64,000 nucleotides of DNA. Origin: Tenrec ecaudatus (Eukaryota; Chordata; Mammalia; Afrosoricida; Tenrecidae). The notes under the pieces were generated by a model that saw only the letters and a list, made by a program, of their open reading frames with translations, was not told the origin of the DNA and made no database searches. The stretch is from positions 83,959,563 to 84,023,562 of the forward strand of contig NC_134545.1 of assembly GCF_050624435.1 (NCBI RefSeq). Direction: 5' to 3'. This document shows, one piece after another, positions 54,154-64,000 of this stretch (position 1 is its first letter; each line of letters opens with the position of its first letter). The position numbers and the translations under genes were made by a program.

Positions 54154-55514
54154 TTCCACTCTGTACTTTTCTCCACTCTACTCTGTGTGCCCCCAATTTG
54201 TGTCCATTATTGTCAATAGTACTCTTGGAAATATATATATATATGAGCAGTCCCATCCACACCTTTGCCCAGTGGCATCATTACCTGGAGCCCTGAGGAG
54301 TCGGTCCTTGCCTGCGCCCTCTAGTGGTCTCAGAGCTGAACAGCTCTCTGGCACCTCTGAAATCGACCACCTCAACCCTGGTGGGGCTTCGCTGCATCAT
54401 TCCCTGAGGAAGGATTCGGGTCCTCTGGATCTCCCACTCCCGCTAGTCCTTTAAGGAAGACACACCCAGGTCTGCAGCGAGGAAGCTCTGATAAGACAGG
54501 GACTTGGCCACAACACCAAATTCCTTCTCTGAGAGTCAGGGAGAGCATCTGACCCAGAGTCTGTGTCACTCTTGTCTATTCTTAGCTCCCATGGTTTTTT
54601 GTTCATTGACACACCTATGCCCGGTGTTGTGCTAAGTCCCCGGCTTACTTATCCTATGTGACCTTGAGTTGTGTGGGCTATACATGTCTCTTAATCTCTC
54701 TGAGCACCAATGGCCTGGTCTGAAATCTCAGAACACCTGCCTGGAGTACCACAGAGGGGTGTGCTGAAAAGCAAGTCAGATGGCAGCTTGCCTGCCTCTC
54801 CCGTGGCCATCTGCAAGCACTGGAGCCCATGGATGAGGTATACACTCAAGCCCCCCAGAGCTGCCCACAGTATCCCAGAGATCCTTGAGGTGAATATGCC
54901 AATCTGCTGTGAGTCTCGTGGGACCACTGGTGCGTTAGGGCACATTAAAGGAAGGCATTACAGAGTGGAGGTAGCTCTTGCCAGGTCACTTGGCTTGGTA
55001 CATGGATCTAGTCTCCCTTCAGCGAAGTACCCTTGTTCAGTAGGTAAGCACAAGACCAAAGGTGGTGTCCTTGGTGTGCCACCTGCGTGTATCAATCCGC
55101 ATCTCTACTCCCTGAAGAGTGAGTCTGAGTGTGTGTGCTAATTGCATGTACAGGACATGAAAACACTCACGAAAAAGGGAAACTTGGGGGCAATAAACAG
55201 ATGGCTTGGCCTCTCTCTTGAGGGGGAGAAAGCCCGGCACTCTGAATGGGTTTGCTTAACTTCCCCGGGCACTTGGTAAATATTGCGCTTGTCACTGAGT
55301 TTGCAGACTAAAAAAAACCACTCTCCTTGTCTGCCTGCAAGCCCCCCAGTGGGCTTTAATCCTGGCATCACTCATGGCTACACAAGAAGACTTGGGTGGG
55401 GGACAGTGATGAATTGGAGACTTGCTCTCTCAGGGCAAGAGAAAACAAATCACTCTCTGCTGAGAGATGACAGTCTTGGTGAATAACATACTCTATCAAG
55501 GGCATTTTAGACTT
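54154..55514. other. Intergenic, nothing recognised
   Basis: Includes a short (AT)n at 54231-54244 and a weak MIR-like stretch at 54655-54712 ('gtgaccttgagttgtgtggg'). No coding evidence. Confidence 0.45.
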
Positions 55515-55700
55515 TTCCCTTTGTCCACTCTGCCCTCTCTTTCCCTCTTCCCCTCTTCTCCCTCTCTCTTGCCTTCACTCTCTCCATAGCTGTCTGCCTT
55601 TCTCTCTGTGTATTTACATTCCTCTTTAAGCGTCTATTTGTCATTCTACTTATCTTGCTCTTTCCCCCTCCTCTCATTCTTCCTTCACTTCTCTTTCTAC
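55515..55700. repeat. CT-rich low-complexity sequence
   Basis: Polypyrimidine patch with many TCTC and CCCTC blocks. The Arg/Lys-rich frame on the other strand is an artefact. Confidence 0.8.
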
Positions 55701-55747
55701 CCATCGGCTTCTAATATAAAATTTAAAAATCATCCATAAACTGAACC

Positions 55748-55923
55748 AAACTCACCGCCATCAAGTCCATTCTGATTTGTAACAATCCGCAAAGACAGTG
55801 CGGCACTGCCCCTGTGGGTTTCTAAGACTGTACCTCTTCCCTGGAGTACAAAATCTAATCTTTCTGCCTCAGAGTAGCTGGTGGTTTCAAGCTGCTGACC
55901 TTTGGGGTAACCACTACAGCGCC
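55748..55923 (-). mobile_element. AfroSINE
   Basis: 'ccgccatcaagtccattctgatttg', 'gcactgcccctgtgggtttctaagactg' and 'gtggtttcaagctgctgacc' in reverse order. Confidence 0.83.
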
Positions 55924-56797
55924 TTATTTATTCTATTTTTAAATTTAAAATTTTAAAAACTAGTCACAAGTCTGTCGTGAAAAGATTAACTATAAGAACC
56001 CATCTCTGAGTGTGTCATGCTGCAGTGGCTTGTGTGTTGCTGTCACGCTGGAAGCGAAGCAAGGACCAGTCAGCTTATCCAGGCAGAGGAAGCTTTCATG
56101 GAGCTTTCAGACTAAGACAGACTAGAAAGAAGAGCCTGGGAACCCAATCCTAAAACAATCCTGAGAGGTGAAAACTGTGAATGCCAGTAGAACAGGAGCT
56201 GACACAGTGCCTGAAGATCAGTCCCTCAGGTTGAGAGACACTCTAAATACCATGGGAAGAGCCACTCTTCAAAGTGGAGTTGACCTTAGGACATGACTAG
56301 CCCAAAGCTGTGGGGACCTTCACTTGCCAATGGGACACAACGCAAACTAAGAAACATCTGCAAACACCCGTGAGTCATCAGAAGGTGGCAGGTATAAAGT
56401 GTGCATCCAGGAAAATGGGAATATTGTCAGAATGAACTGGAACATATGCAGAGGGACAGCCAAGGCAGTCGTGACCTGGAAGGACGGATGGGTATTGACC
56501 ATTTTGAAGCAGACAATCGTAGGGTCGACTCTACCAGGAACGAGACATTGCAGAGCATTTCAGGTCTCTCCTGAAGTACACCTCTCGGTCACGATAGGAG
56601 AATTGCCACACACGCACCATGGCGACCGATTAATATGCCAGTTATGCAAAGTTATGGATAGCCGCTAATGCCAAAGATGAAGAAATGGAAGATTCCTACC
56701 AATGTCTGCAGGTTAAAACTGCTCAAACGTGCCATGGCAATCTGTGCATAATTACTGGTGATGAGAATCTGAAAACAGGAAACAGAGACGGATATAA

Positions 56798-57015
56798 AAA
56801 ACCAAAGCAAACTCATTGCCATTGAGTCACTGAGGACTCAAAATGTCACTATAGCCCAGGGCAGAATTGCCCCTCTAAGCATCTGAGACTAACTCTGTAC
56901 AGGAATAGAAAACTCTATCTTTCTCCCTTGGAGTGGCTGGAGGTTTTGAACTGCTGACTTTGCGGATCGCCACCCTATGTCATTACTATGTAACCACTAT
57001 GTCATCCAGGCTCCT
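56798..57015 (-). mobile_element. AfroSINE inside the RTE element
   Basis: 'actcattgccattgagtcactgagg', 'ctcccttggagtggctggaggttttgaactgctg' and 'gtcatccaggctcctgc': full length in reverse. RTE sequence flanks it on both sides. Confidence 0.85.
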
Positions 57016-57971
57016 GCAAAATGTGGCCCTGGTGATAAAAATGAAGCTGGAGATTTCAGAGCCATGGTTTACTTGTTGCAAATACCTTTTTCCAACAACC
57101 CAAGTGGTGACTATCCATACGCACGCACTTCACCAGAGAGAACGCACAGAGATCAAACCGACTGCAGCCGTGGGAACAGATGACGGAGATGCGCAATATC
57201 AGCTGTTAGAACAAGCCCAGGATCTGCTGGCTGCAGAAGAGATCACGAATTGCTCCCAAACAAGTTCAATGTGAAGCTGGTGAAAATGAAAATATGCCCA
57301 CACAAGCCAAAATAAGCCTGGGTATACCCCACCTAGATTTAGAGACCATCTCAGGACGAGATTTGACACATTGAACACTGGTGACTGAAGACCAAGTGAA
57401 TTATGGGTTGATATCAAGGACATTATACGTGAAGAAGATAAAATGTTATTCAAAACCCAGGAAAGAGAGAAACGTTCAAAGTAGGTGTGAGAAGACACTT
57501 TGGGACTTGTTCTCACGTGTAGAATAAAGTGAATGGAAGAAATGCGGACGTAAATGAGCTGAGCAGAAGACTTTGAAGGACAGCTCAAGAAGACAAAGAA
57601 TTACAAGGAAATCGGCAAAGACTCGGAGTTGGAAAATCAAGAGGGACGAACACACCTGGCACTTTTCAAGCTGAAAGAACTGGGTTGGGGGCAGGGGGTG
57701 GGAGATGAGAGGCAGGAGACAAACAAACAAAAACAACCCAAACCCAAGCCTCGAGTTGCAATATCGAAGGAGTCTATCGGGCGGATTGGGGGTGGGGGAA
57801 CACTGATAGCTTCGGAAAGCATCAAAAGAAAATGAAAGATAAGCAGTCACGGCACCAGGCAGAACTGGTTAATGTACCACCATTTGAAGAGGGAGCACAT
57901 GATCAAGAACCGATGGTACTGAAGGAAGAGGTGCTCCTTTGTCTATGGAAGATCGAAGACAGCTACCTGGA

Positions 57972-58497
57972 TGTGTTAGTCTGGGTTAACTAGAGAAACA
58001 AATTCATAGACACTCATGTGTATCAGAGGGAGCTTTATATAAAAGAGTAATTGTATATTAAGAAAATACCCCAGCCCAGTCCAGATCAAGTCCATATGTC
58101 TGATATTAGCCCATATGTCCAATACCAGTCTGTAAATTCCTGTTCAGATTCATGCAACACATACAATGACACTGAGTGCAGGAAGATCACAGACCAGTGA
58201 ATGTAAAGTCTTGTGAATGCAGTGGAGGTGGAAGCATCTTAGTGCTGACAGGGGTTTCCACTTGGCTCCTCCAGCTCCAAGACTCTGACTGCCATCAGCG
58301 TAGCTCCATGTGGCTTGTCAACAAGACTGTCTTGAAGGGAGATGAAGCAGAGAGAGTGTGTATCTGGCCACCAGTGAGGCACTTATCTCCTTAGTGCCTC
58401 CAAATGAGGTCATCAAGCTGCGACCCAATTGATAGGCTAAACCCCCCCCTTCTCTCTTAATAGTCTCAAGTTGATACCAGATTATGTAACTGCCACA
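57972..58497 (+). mobile_element. Solo LTR, ERVL type (MLT2-like), inside the RTE element
   Basis: 526 bp, from TGTGTTAGTCTGGGTTAAC to AACTGCCACA (TG...CA). Perfect 5-bp duplication ctgga at 57967-57971 and 58498-58502. Related in its first 120 bases to 18719-19215. No internal genes. Confidence 0.87.
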
Positions 58498-59800
58498 CTG
58501 GATAACTGACTTAAAGAGATCCATCTTTTTGTCCATTCCAAAGAAAAGTGATCCATGGTATGCAGAAATGATCAAACAATATTATTATCACATGCAAGTA
58601 AAATTTTGTTAGGTTAGTTTTAAAAGCATTGTGGTGGTACCTTCACAGGGAGCTGTCAGAAATGTAAGCTGATGCAGAAAAGGACATGGAATGGGGGATA
58701 TCATGGCTGATGTCAGGTGGATTTTGTCAGAAAGCAGAAAGCTGTTTACCTCTGTTTTGTTGACTGTGCCAAGGCATTCAACTGCGTGGAGCAGAACACA
58801 TTGTGATACTGTTGTGAGGAGGAGGAATTCCAGAAAACTTGTTTGTGTTCAGTCTGAAAAAAGAAAAACAAACTTGTTTGTGTTCATGCAGAACCTGGAC
58901 CTAGAGCAAGAGGCAGTTGTTCAAGCAGATCAAGGGGGGATGCTGTGTGCATAAGGATCAGGAGAGGCACGTGTCAACACCTATTCAGTCCTATGTGCTG
59001 AGCAGATAATCAGAGCCAGAAGAACACAGCGTTCAGATTGGAGGAAAACCCACGGACAACCTGTGATACGCAGATGACGCAACCGGGCTTGCTGAAAGTG
59101 AAGGGAATTTGAGGCATTTACTAATAAAGATCAAAGATTCCCGCTTTCACTATGGATTGCACCTCAAAATCAAGAAACCAAACAAAAATCCTTACCATTG
59201 GACCAATAAATAACATCATGTTTATCAGAGAAGATTGAAGTTGGCGAGGGTTTCATTATACTTTACTCCGCAATCAAGGCCCAGGGCTGCACCAGTCGGG
59301 CAATGTGCTGCATTGGGAACATGCGCTGCAGAAGGACCTCGCTGACGCTTTAAAGCAAAGAAGGCACTTTGAGGAAGAAGGCGTGCTGTTTCCTATGGTT
59401 TCATGTGCTCGTGAGAGCTGGACAGTGTATAAAGAAGACCAGGGAAGAACGGGTGCCCTTACATTACGGTGTTGGCGAGAACATGGACTAGACCATGAGC
59501 TGCCAGAAGAGCAAACAGATCCGTCTTAGAAGAAACCTAGCCAGCATGTCCTTAGACACAAGGAGGGCTTGAGCTCATGTCCTCTGGACATAGTATCCTC
59601 TTATCATATTCTCTAGGACACATCACCTGTCCTAGAGAAGAACACTGACTTTGGCAGAATGGAGGAAAATCCTCCCGGAGATCGACTGGCACAGTGGCTG
59701 CACCGATGGGCTCAAGCACAGCAAAGATTGCAGGATGGAGCTGGACTGGGCAGTGTGTCATCCTCGCGTCCATAGGGTCTACGGATGGGAAGATATTCCA

Positions 59801-60914
59801 AAGCACTTACCCATCACAGATTAAATTGCTTTTTTAATTTCCACATTAATTGTTGCTTCTTCTTCTTGACTGTACATCAGTGATCTTTTATGGAGAATAC
59901 CCCTCCACCACAGTTCCCACCTTCAACTTGTACAGTTCCGGGGAGTAGGGTGCTGATCAGCAGGGAGACAGCCGTCCGAGCAGCATCGATGGGAAATTCA
60001 GAGGATGGCAGCAGCGAGGAAAGGTTAGGATCCGAGGATGCTGAAAACAGGTGGATCTTCTAACCCAGGCTCCCAGCTCTCCCTCACCTCTCCCATGAGA
60101 CAGAAAACAGGACCACAGTGGGTGCATGACTTTCTCTCAAGTCACACAGCCAATTGGGACCCTAGTTGTGTGTAGATTCATGCTACATACAGCATGTGTC
60201 ATGGCCTCTCTTACAGGAGGTAGAAGGATTCAACAGCTTCATAAGACCCAGTCACTGGAATGGAATTTACGACCTCCAGGGAAGACACAGCTCGTTAAAC
60301 CTACCCTCACTTACCAGGTGCACAAAATCAGAATCAACTCCGGAGTCTATAGATTACATGTCAAATTCACATTCCCACGCAATAGGTCACTCTAATGGAG
60401 GGGCCAGGGATACAGACCATCCATATGGAAGATGATCTGTTTTCCTTTCAGCTCTCAGCACACACTCCGCCGCTCTCTAGCCGATGTGTTAGACACCAGC
60501 TCACCACAAACAGCTGCGCGCTCCAGTTACCGGCTGCCTTTCTGCATCTCCTAAGTACCTTCGCTAGTAATAAGCCATGCCATTCCTCTTCCCGGGTAGC
60601 CTGTGGCCTGCAATTAGCAGCCAGCCTTGCTGACTGACTTTGAGTTTATTTAGTCCTGAATTCCCAGAACACTTTGTTCTTCTTCTTTTAAATGGCATCA
60701 ATCCTGTTCCGTTCCACTGAGAAAACATGTATGGAGTGTTTGCAGTGTGTCAAGCAGAGGCCTAAGAGTCCACACACAATATTCTTGTCCTCTGCTTCAT
60801 TCTAGTGTCCTTGGTAGAGGGGCTGATTCATAACGAGCATTTCCCTCTCTGCTGGGACGCTGACCCAACCAGGTGGGGCCGGTTGGGCTTCTGGAAGGAG
60901 GCAAATAAGTTAAC
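59801..60914. other. Intergenic, nothing recognised
   Basis: Several short frames (60126-60637) without domains. Follows the RTE end directly. Confidence 0.45.
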
Positions 60915-61012
60915 TGGGAGGGAAGGGAAGGGAGGGGAGAGGAAAGTGGAGAGAGGACAGGGGCAAGGGGCGAGGGGAGAGGGGAAGAGGGGAGAAGGGA
61001 GAGGGAACAAGT
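60915..61012. repeat. GA-rich low-complexity sequence
   Basis: Almost pure purine (GGGAA, GGGGA blocks). Its start directly follows 'taactggg'. No flanking duplication found, unlike the tract at 17.2 kb. Confidence 0.85.
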
Positions 61013-61140
61013 AAAGTTAAGGATAGCTAAAACCAGTCTGTCAAGGAAAGGCGGAAAATTGGAGACAGGGAGGATTCAAGTCCAAGGTAAGAGGACAGGT
61101 TGTGCTCATTTTCAATGGCAATATGAACTTTGCAAGGGTG

Positions 61141-61272
61141 TTGCAAGGGTAAGCATTGGACCGTTAACCTCCAGGTCAGTGGTTCAAACACATCAGCCTC
61201 ACTCAGTGGGGGAGGAAAGATGAGGTTATCTGCTCCTGTCAAGATTTACAGCCCCAGAAACGACTAGGATTC
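61141..61272 (+). mobile_element. AfroSINE, 3'-shortened
   Basis: 'gtaagcattggaccgttaacctccaggtcagtggttcaaacac' head region, then 'aagatttacagccccagaaacg'. Confidence 0.8.
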
Positions 61273-61516
61273 AGAAGGGATGATAGCAGGCAGATAAAGT
61301 TTTCCGGCATTAACACCCTTTCTTTGTGGTCCGAGAAATAGATGCAAATGCGAAGTTGTTGTTTTTAGTAGGGGTTACAACTTCCTTTGGCTTTAAAACT
61401 AATTGGGACAGCAGGGGACGCTTTGTAGAAAGGAGCAGGGGCATGGGAATTCTCTGTTCATTCCGCTGGCTGTTTCTGTAAATCTACAAACTAGTCTAAA
61501 AGGAAAGCGAAACCCA

Positions 61517-61662
61517 ACGGTTGCCAGTGAGCCAATGCCAACTCCTAGTTTGTAGGGGGATGCAGAGCATTTGGGGAGGCGGTTTTGCAGAAGTAGACCG
61601 CCCGCTTACTAACCACCTGGTTAACAGCCAGTGTGTTACCTATGTGGACCACCTGGGACTCC
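61517..61662 (-). mobile_element. AfroSINE, older subfamily
   Basis: 'acggttgccagtgagccaatgcc' and 'gcagaagtagaccgcccg', ending 'cacctgggactcc', the older elephant-like head in reverse. A (CAAG)n run (61670-61690) follows. Confidence 0.75.
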
Positions 61663-61728
61663 TTCCTACAAGCAAGCAAGCAAGCAAGCAAACCTGTTCA
61701 TTTTCAGACCTGGGTGGTCTTGTGAGAT

Positions 61729-62315
61729 GCTGCCCTGTCGGTTCTGACTCACAGCGACCCTGTGCAGAGCAGACGGAAACACCGCCCGGTCCTGCACTGT
61801 CCTCGCCATGGTTACTTCATGTGAGCTCGTGGTTGCCGCCACTGTGTCAATCCATCGCAGGGAGGAGCTTCCGCTTTTTCATTGCCCTTCTACTTTGCCA
61901 AAGGAGCCCCGGTGGTGTCATGGTTGTGCCTTTGGGCTGCGAACCACCGGGTCAGCTGTCCAAGACCCCCAGCTGCTCTGAGGGAGAAAGAGGCGACTTT
62001 CTACTCCTGTAAAGAGTTACAATCTGGAAGCCCCCTGCGGCTGTTTCCCCTGGGTCCCATCTGGCTGCTATGGGTCAGGACAGAATTGATGGAGGTGAGT
62101 TGAGCTGTACTTTGTCAAGCATGGTGTCCTTTTCCAGAGACTGGTCTCTCCGAAGCACGAGAAACAAGGCTGGCCGTCCTCTCTGCAAGAGCGCATTCAG
62201 ACTGTGCTTCTGCTAAGGCAGGTTTATGGGTGCTTCTGGCAGTCCATGGATTTTCAGGATTCTACGCCAACACCATGATTCGAATGGATCCATTCTTCTG
62301 CAGGGCTCTTCCTTA
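61729..62315 (-). mobile_element. RTE/BovB-type LINE 3' part, antisense, split by an AfroSINE
   Basis: 'ggttctgactcacagcgaccctgtg', 'gcccggtcctgcactgtcctcgcc', 'gccactgtgtcaatccatcgcagg', then after the SINE 'gtcaagcatggtgtccttttccagagactgg' and 'tctggcagtccatgg'. All in antisense RTE order. Confidence 0.85.
61902..62107 (+). mobile_element. AfroSINE nested in the RTE fragment, with target duplication
   Basis: 'aggagccccggtggtgtcatgg', 'gggctgcgaaccaccgggtcagc', 'aaagagttacaatctgg' and 'tgctatgggtcaggacagaattg'. Flanked by tactttgccaa (61891-61901) and tactttgtcaa (62108-62118), 10 of 11 identical. Confidence 0.92.
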
Positions 62316-62598
62316 GTTACCCAACTTACATGTACATGTGAGGCACACAACATTTATATAATTTATTGTATTAGTTTCGTTTATGCGAGGAGGGGGAACA
62401 GCCAATGCTATCTTAGTTATCACCGACAATAGAGAAATCCGAGGTTCAGAGCCTAGCTTCTCTCCCACGGCCCATCTCTCCCCTGTTCTTCAGTAAAAAG
62501 CACCAACATCACCTAGTTGCTCAGATCCCAAACCTGGGAGTCACCTTTGTCTCTTTCACCCTCCATCTCCTTAGTCCTCTATACTTTTGCTTTTTCAT

Positions 62599-62768
62599 AC
62601 CCATTGCCATCGAGTCAATGCCGACACATAACAATCCCCTGTGGGTTTTTGAGACTAGAGCTGTTTACAGGAGTAGAAAGCCCAGTCTTGCTCCCTCGGA
62701 GTTGCTGGAGGTTTTGAACTGCTGACCATGTAGATCACAGCCCAACTTGTAACCACCACCAGGTCCTC
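62599..62768 (-). mobile_element. AfroSINE
   Basis: 'cccattgccatcgagtcaatgccgacacataac', 'ggagttgctggaggttttgaactgctgacc' and 'accaccaccaggtcctc' in reverse order; little diverged. Confidence 0.87.
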
Positions 62769-62814
62769 TAACTTGTATTTTTAAATCTGGAACTCCCTTG
62801 CCCCTCCCCCAAAG

Positions 62815-64000
62815 AATTTACTTTAGAGGACAGCATTGAAGCTGCAGATTGGGGAGAGGCACATGTCTGATCAGAGCACACGGGAGCAAATGAGGGGGGA
62901 GGAAGAGAGAGTGGAGCGCATCCTGGCCCGCCAGGTCTGGAGTATGATATCCCCGCTCCGAACAGCCAATACACAGAGTGGACCATATGGCTAATCCCAC
63001 TGTGAGACACGAAGTCCCTTGCTGACCCATGGCCCTATGGGGGACAATACTGGAAACACAGTGCCTGGATTGACCCAGTCTGACCCCACCACACTGAGGC
63101 AAAACACTAAGGGTGTGCAGCAGATCAGCTCAGGGAGCAGAGTAGGGAGGTCCCGAGGGAGTGCCAAGGATGAACTTTGGGGCCAGGGCATGGCACTCCA
63201 TTGGACTTGACTGGAGGACACTCCTAGAGGTCAACAAACAGACCTTGAACTATTTACAGGTTTTTCTTTTTCTTTATTTATTTAGTCATTGGGTTTTTTG
63301 TTGTTGTCATTTTGTTTTCTTTTGTCACTTTGTTTTGCTATGTTTCGTCTTTTTGTGTGTGTGTGCATATTATTATATCTTCAGGTCTATCTAGATAAGA
63401 GAGGCTGAATGAACAGTCTGGAGGAGAAAACGAGACCGATGGTTCTGGGGGGACATGGGAGAGGAGGAGGTGGGGAAAAGGAGGTGGTGGTGACCAACCC
63501 AGGGACAAGGGAACAACAAGTGATCTAAAATCAGTGGCCAGGAAGGTGTACGAGGCCTGGTAGGGATTGATCAAAGGCAATGTAACTGAGAAGAATTACT
63601 GAAACCCAAATGAAGGCTGAGCATGATAGTGGGACAAGAGGAAAGTAAAAGGAAACAGAGGAAAGAACTATGAGGCAAAGAACATTTATAGAGGTCTAAA
63701 AACAGGCATGTACATATATTTATATATGATGATGAGGAAATATATCTACCTGCATATATATAGGTTTAGTACTAAGGTAGCAGGTGGACATTGGGCCTCC
63801 ACTCAAGTACTCCCTCAATGCAAGAATACTTTCTTCTATTAAATTGGCATCCCATCATGCTCACCTTGCCAACATGATCACTGAAGACAAAGCAGGTTCA
63901 TAAGCAAATGTGGTGAAGAAAGTTGATGGAGCCTGGCTATCAAATATATAGCATCTGGGGTCTTAAAGGCTTGAAGGTAAACAAGTGGCCATCTAGCTGA
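62815..64000 (+). mobile_element. L1 3' UTR, running off the window end
   Basis: Ends 'ggtcttaaaggcttgaaggtaaacaagtggccatctagctga', which continues directly into the 3' UTR copy at 19855 onward. A T-rich section (63259-63362) and GA-rich segments precede. The true 3' end lies outside the window; the left boundary is approximate. Confidence 0.8.

Larger units (their letters stand above)
55980..59800 (+). mobile_element. RTE/BovB-type LINE, decayed, with nested insertions
   Basis: The largest element here. Its 3' half shows reverse-transcriptase relics in correct order: DCAKAFNCVEQN-like reading at about 58765-58800, the catalytic YADD box (tacgcagatgac, 59067-59078) followed by LAESE-like residues, then ESWTVYKEDQGR (about 59414-59449) near the C-terminus and 'cactggcacagtggctgcaccg'-type sequence before the end. 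Stops and frameshifts are frequent, so it is inactive. An AfroSINE (56798-57015) and an ERVL-type LTR (57972-58497) interrupt it. The part before about 56400 is assigned only by position. Confidence 0.75.

Noticed and set aside
60915-61012. Second retroposed GA tract
   Set aside because: No flanking duplication or poly(A)/poly(T) run was found, so it is treated as ordinary low complexity.

Overview
This window is vertebrate nuclear DNA, most likely from an afrotherian mammal and probably a tenrec (Echinops telfairi or a close relative). The evidence is its repeat content: about two dozen tRNA-derived AfroSINE copies, RTE/BovB-type LINE fragments of the afrotherian kind, many 3' ends of one lineage-specific L1, and two short hAT elements that I recognise as SPIN, a horizontally transferred transposon family reported in tenrec but not, to my knowledge, in other afrotherians. 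The species is an inference; the repeat classes are read from sequence and memory, with no database search.

One protein-coding gene is convincingly present: NKX2-3, an NK-2 class homeobox transcription factor, on the + strand at 40863-43348. It has two coding exons (40863-41223 and 42594-43348) separated by a 1370-bp GT-AG intron, and encodes 371 residues ending in the family's GIRAW terminus. A GC-rich promoter region lies at about 40370-40862, and a plausible polyadenylation signal at 44142-44147. The only other gene-derived sequence is a processed pseudogene of ATP5MG (ATP synthase subunit g) on the - strand at about 2680-3150, broken by a single-base deletion.

Layout. 1-33.7 kb is intergenic and repeat-rich: AfroSINEs, L1 and RTE fragments, MIR/L2 relics, a Tigger1 remnant, SPIN and other hAT elements, several ERVL-type (MLT2-like) solo LTRs with 5-bp target duplications, one class II-type solo LTR with a perfect 6-bp duplication, and a 470-bp GA-rich tract flanked by a 14-bp duplication. 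33.7-39.6 kb and 40.3-45.8 kb are almost free of interspersed repeats, as is typical around developmental transcription factor genes; they hold several CpG-rich blocks and an AT-rich but CpG-retaining stretch (36.0-37.5 kb) that looks like conserved regulatory DNA. 45.8-64 kb is again repeat-dominated, including a decayed RTE element (about 56.0-59.8 kb) carrying nested insertions and an L1 3' end that runs off the window.

There is no operon-like organisation and I found no previously undescribed gene system. The most interesting material is the layered transposon history, where duplications are visible to the base, and candidate cis-regulatory DNA around NKX2-3. Coordinates of old repeats are approximate to about 5-20 bases except where target-site duplications fix them.
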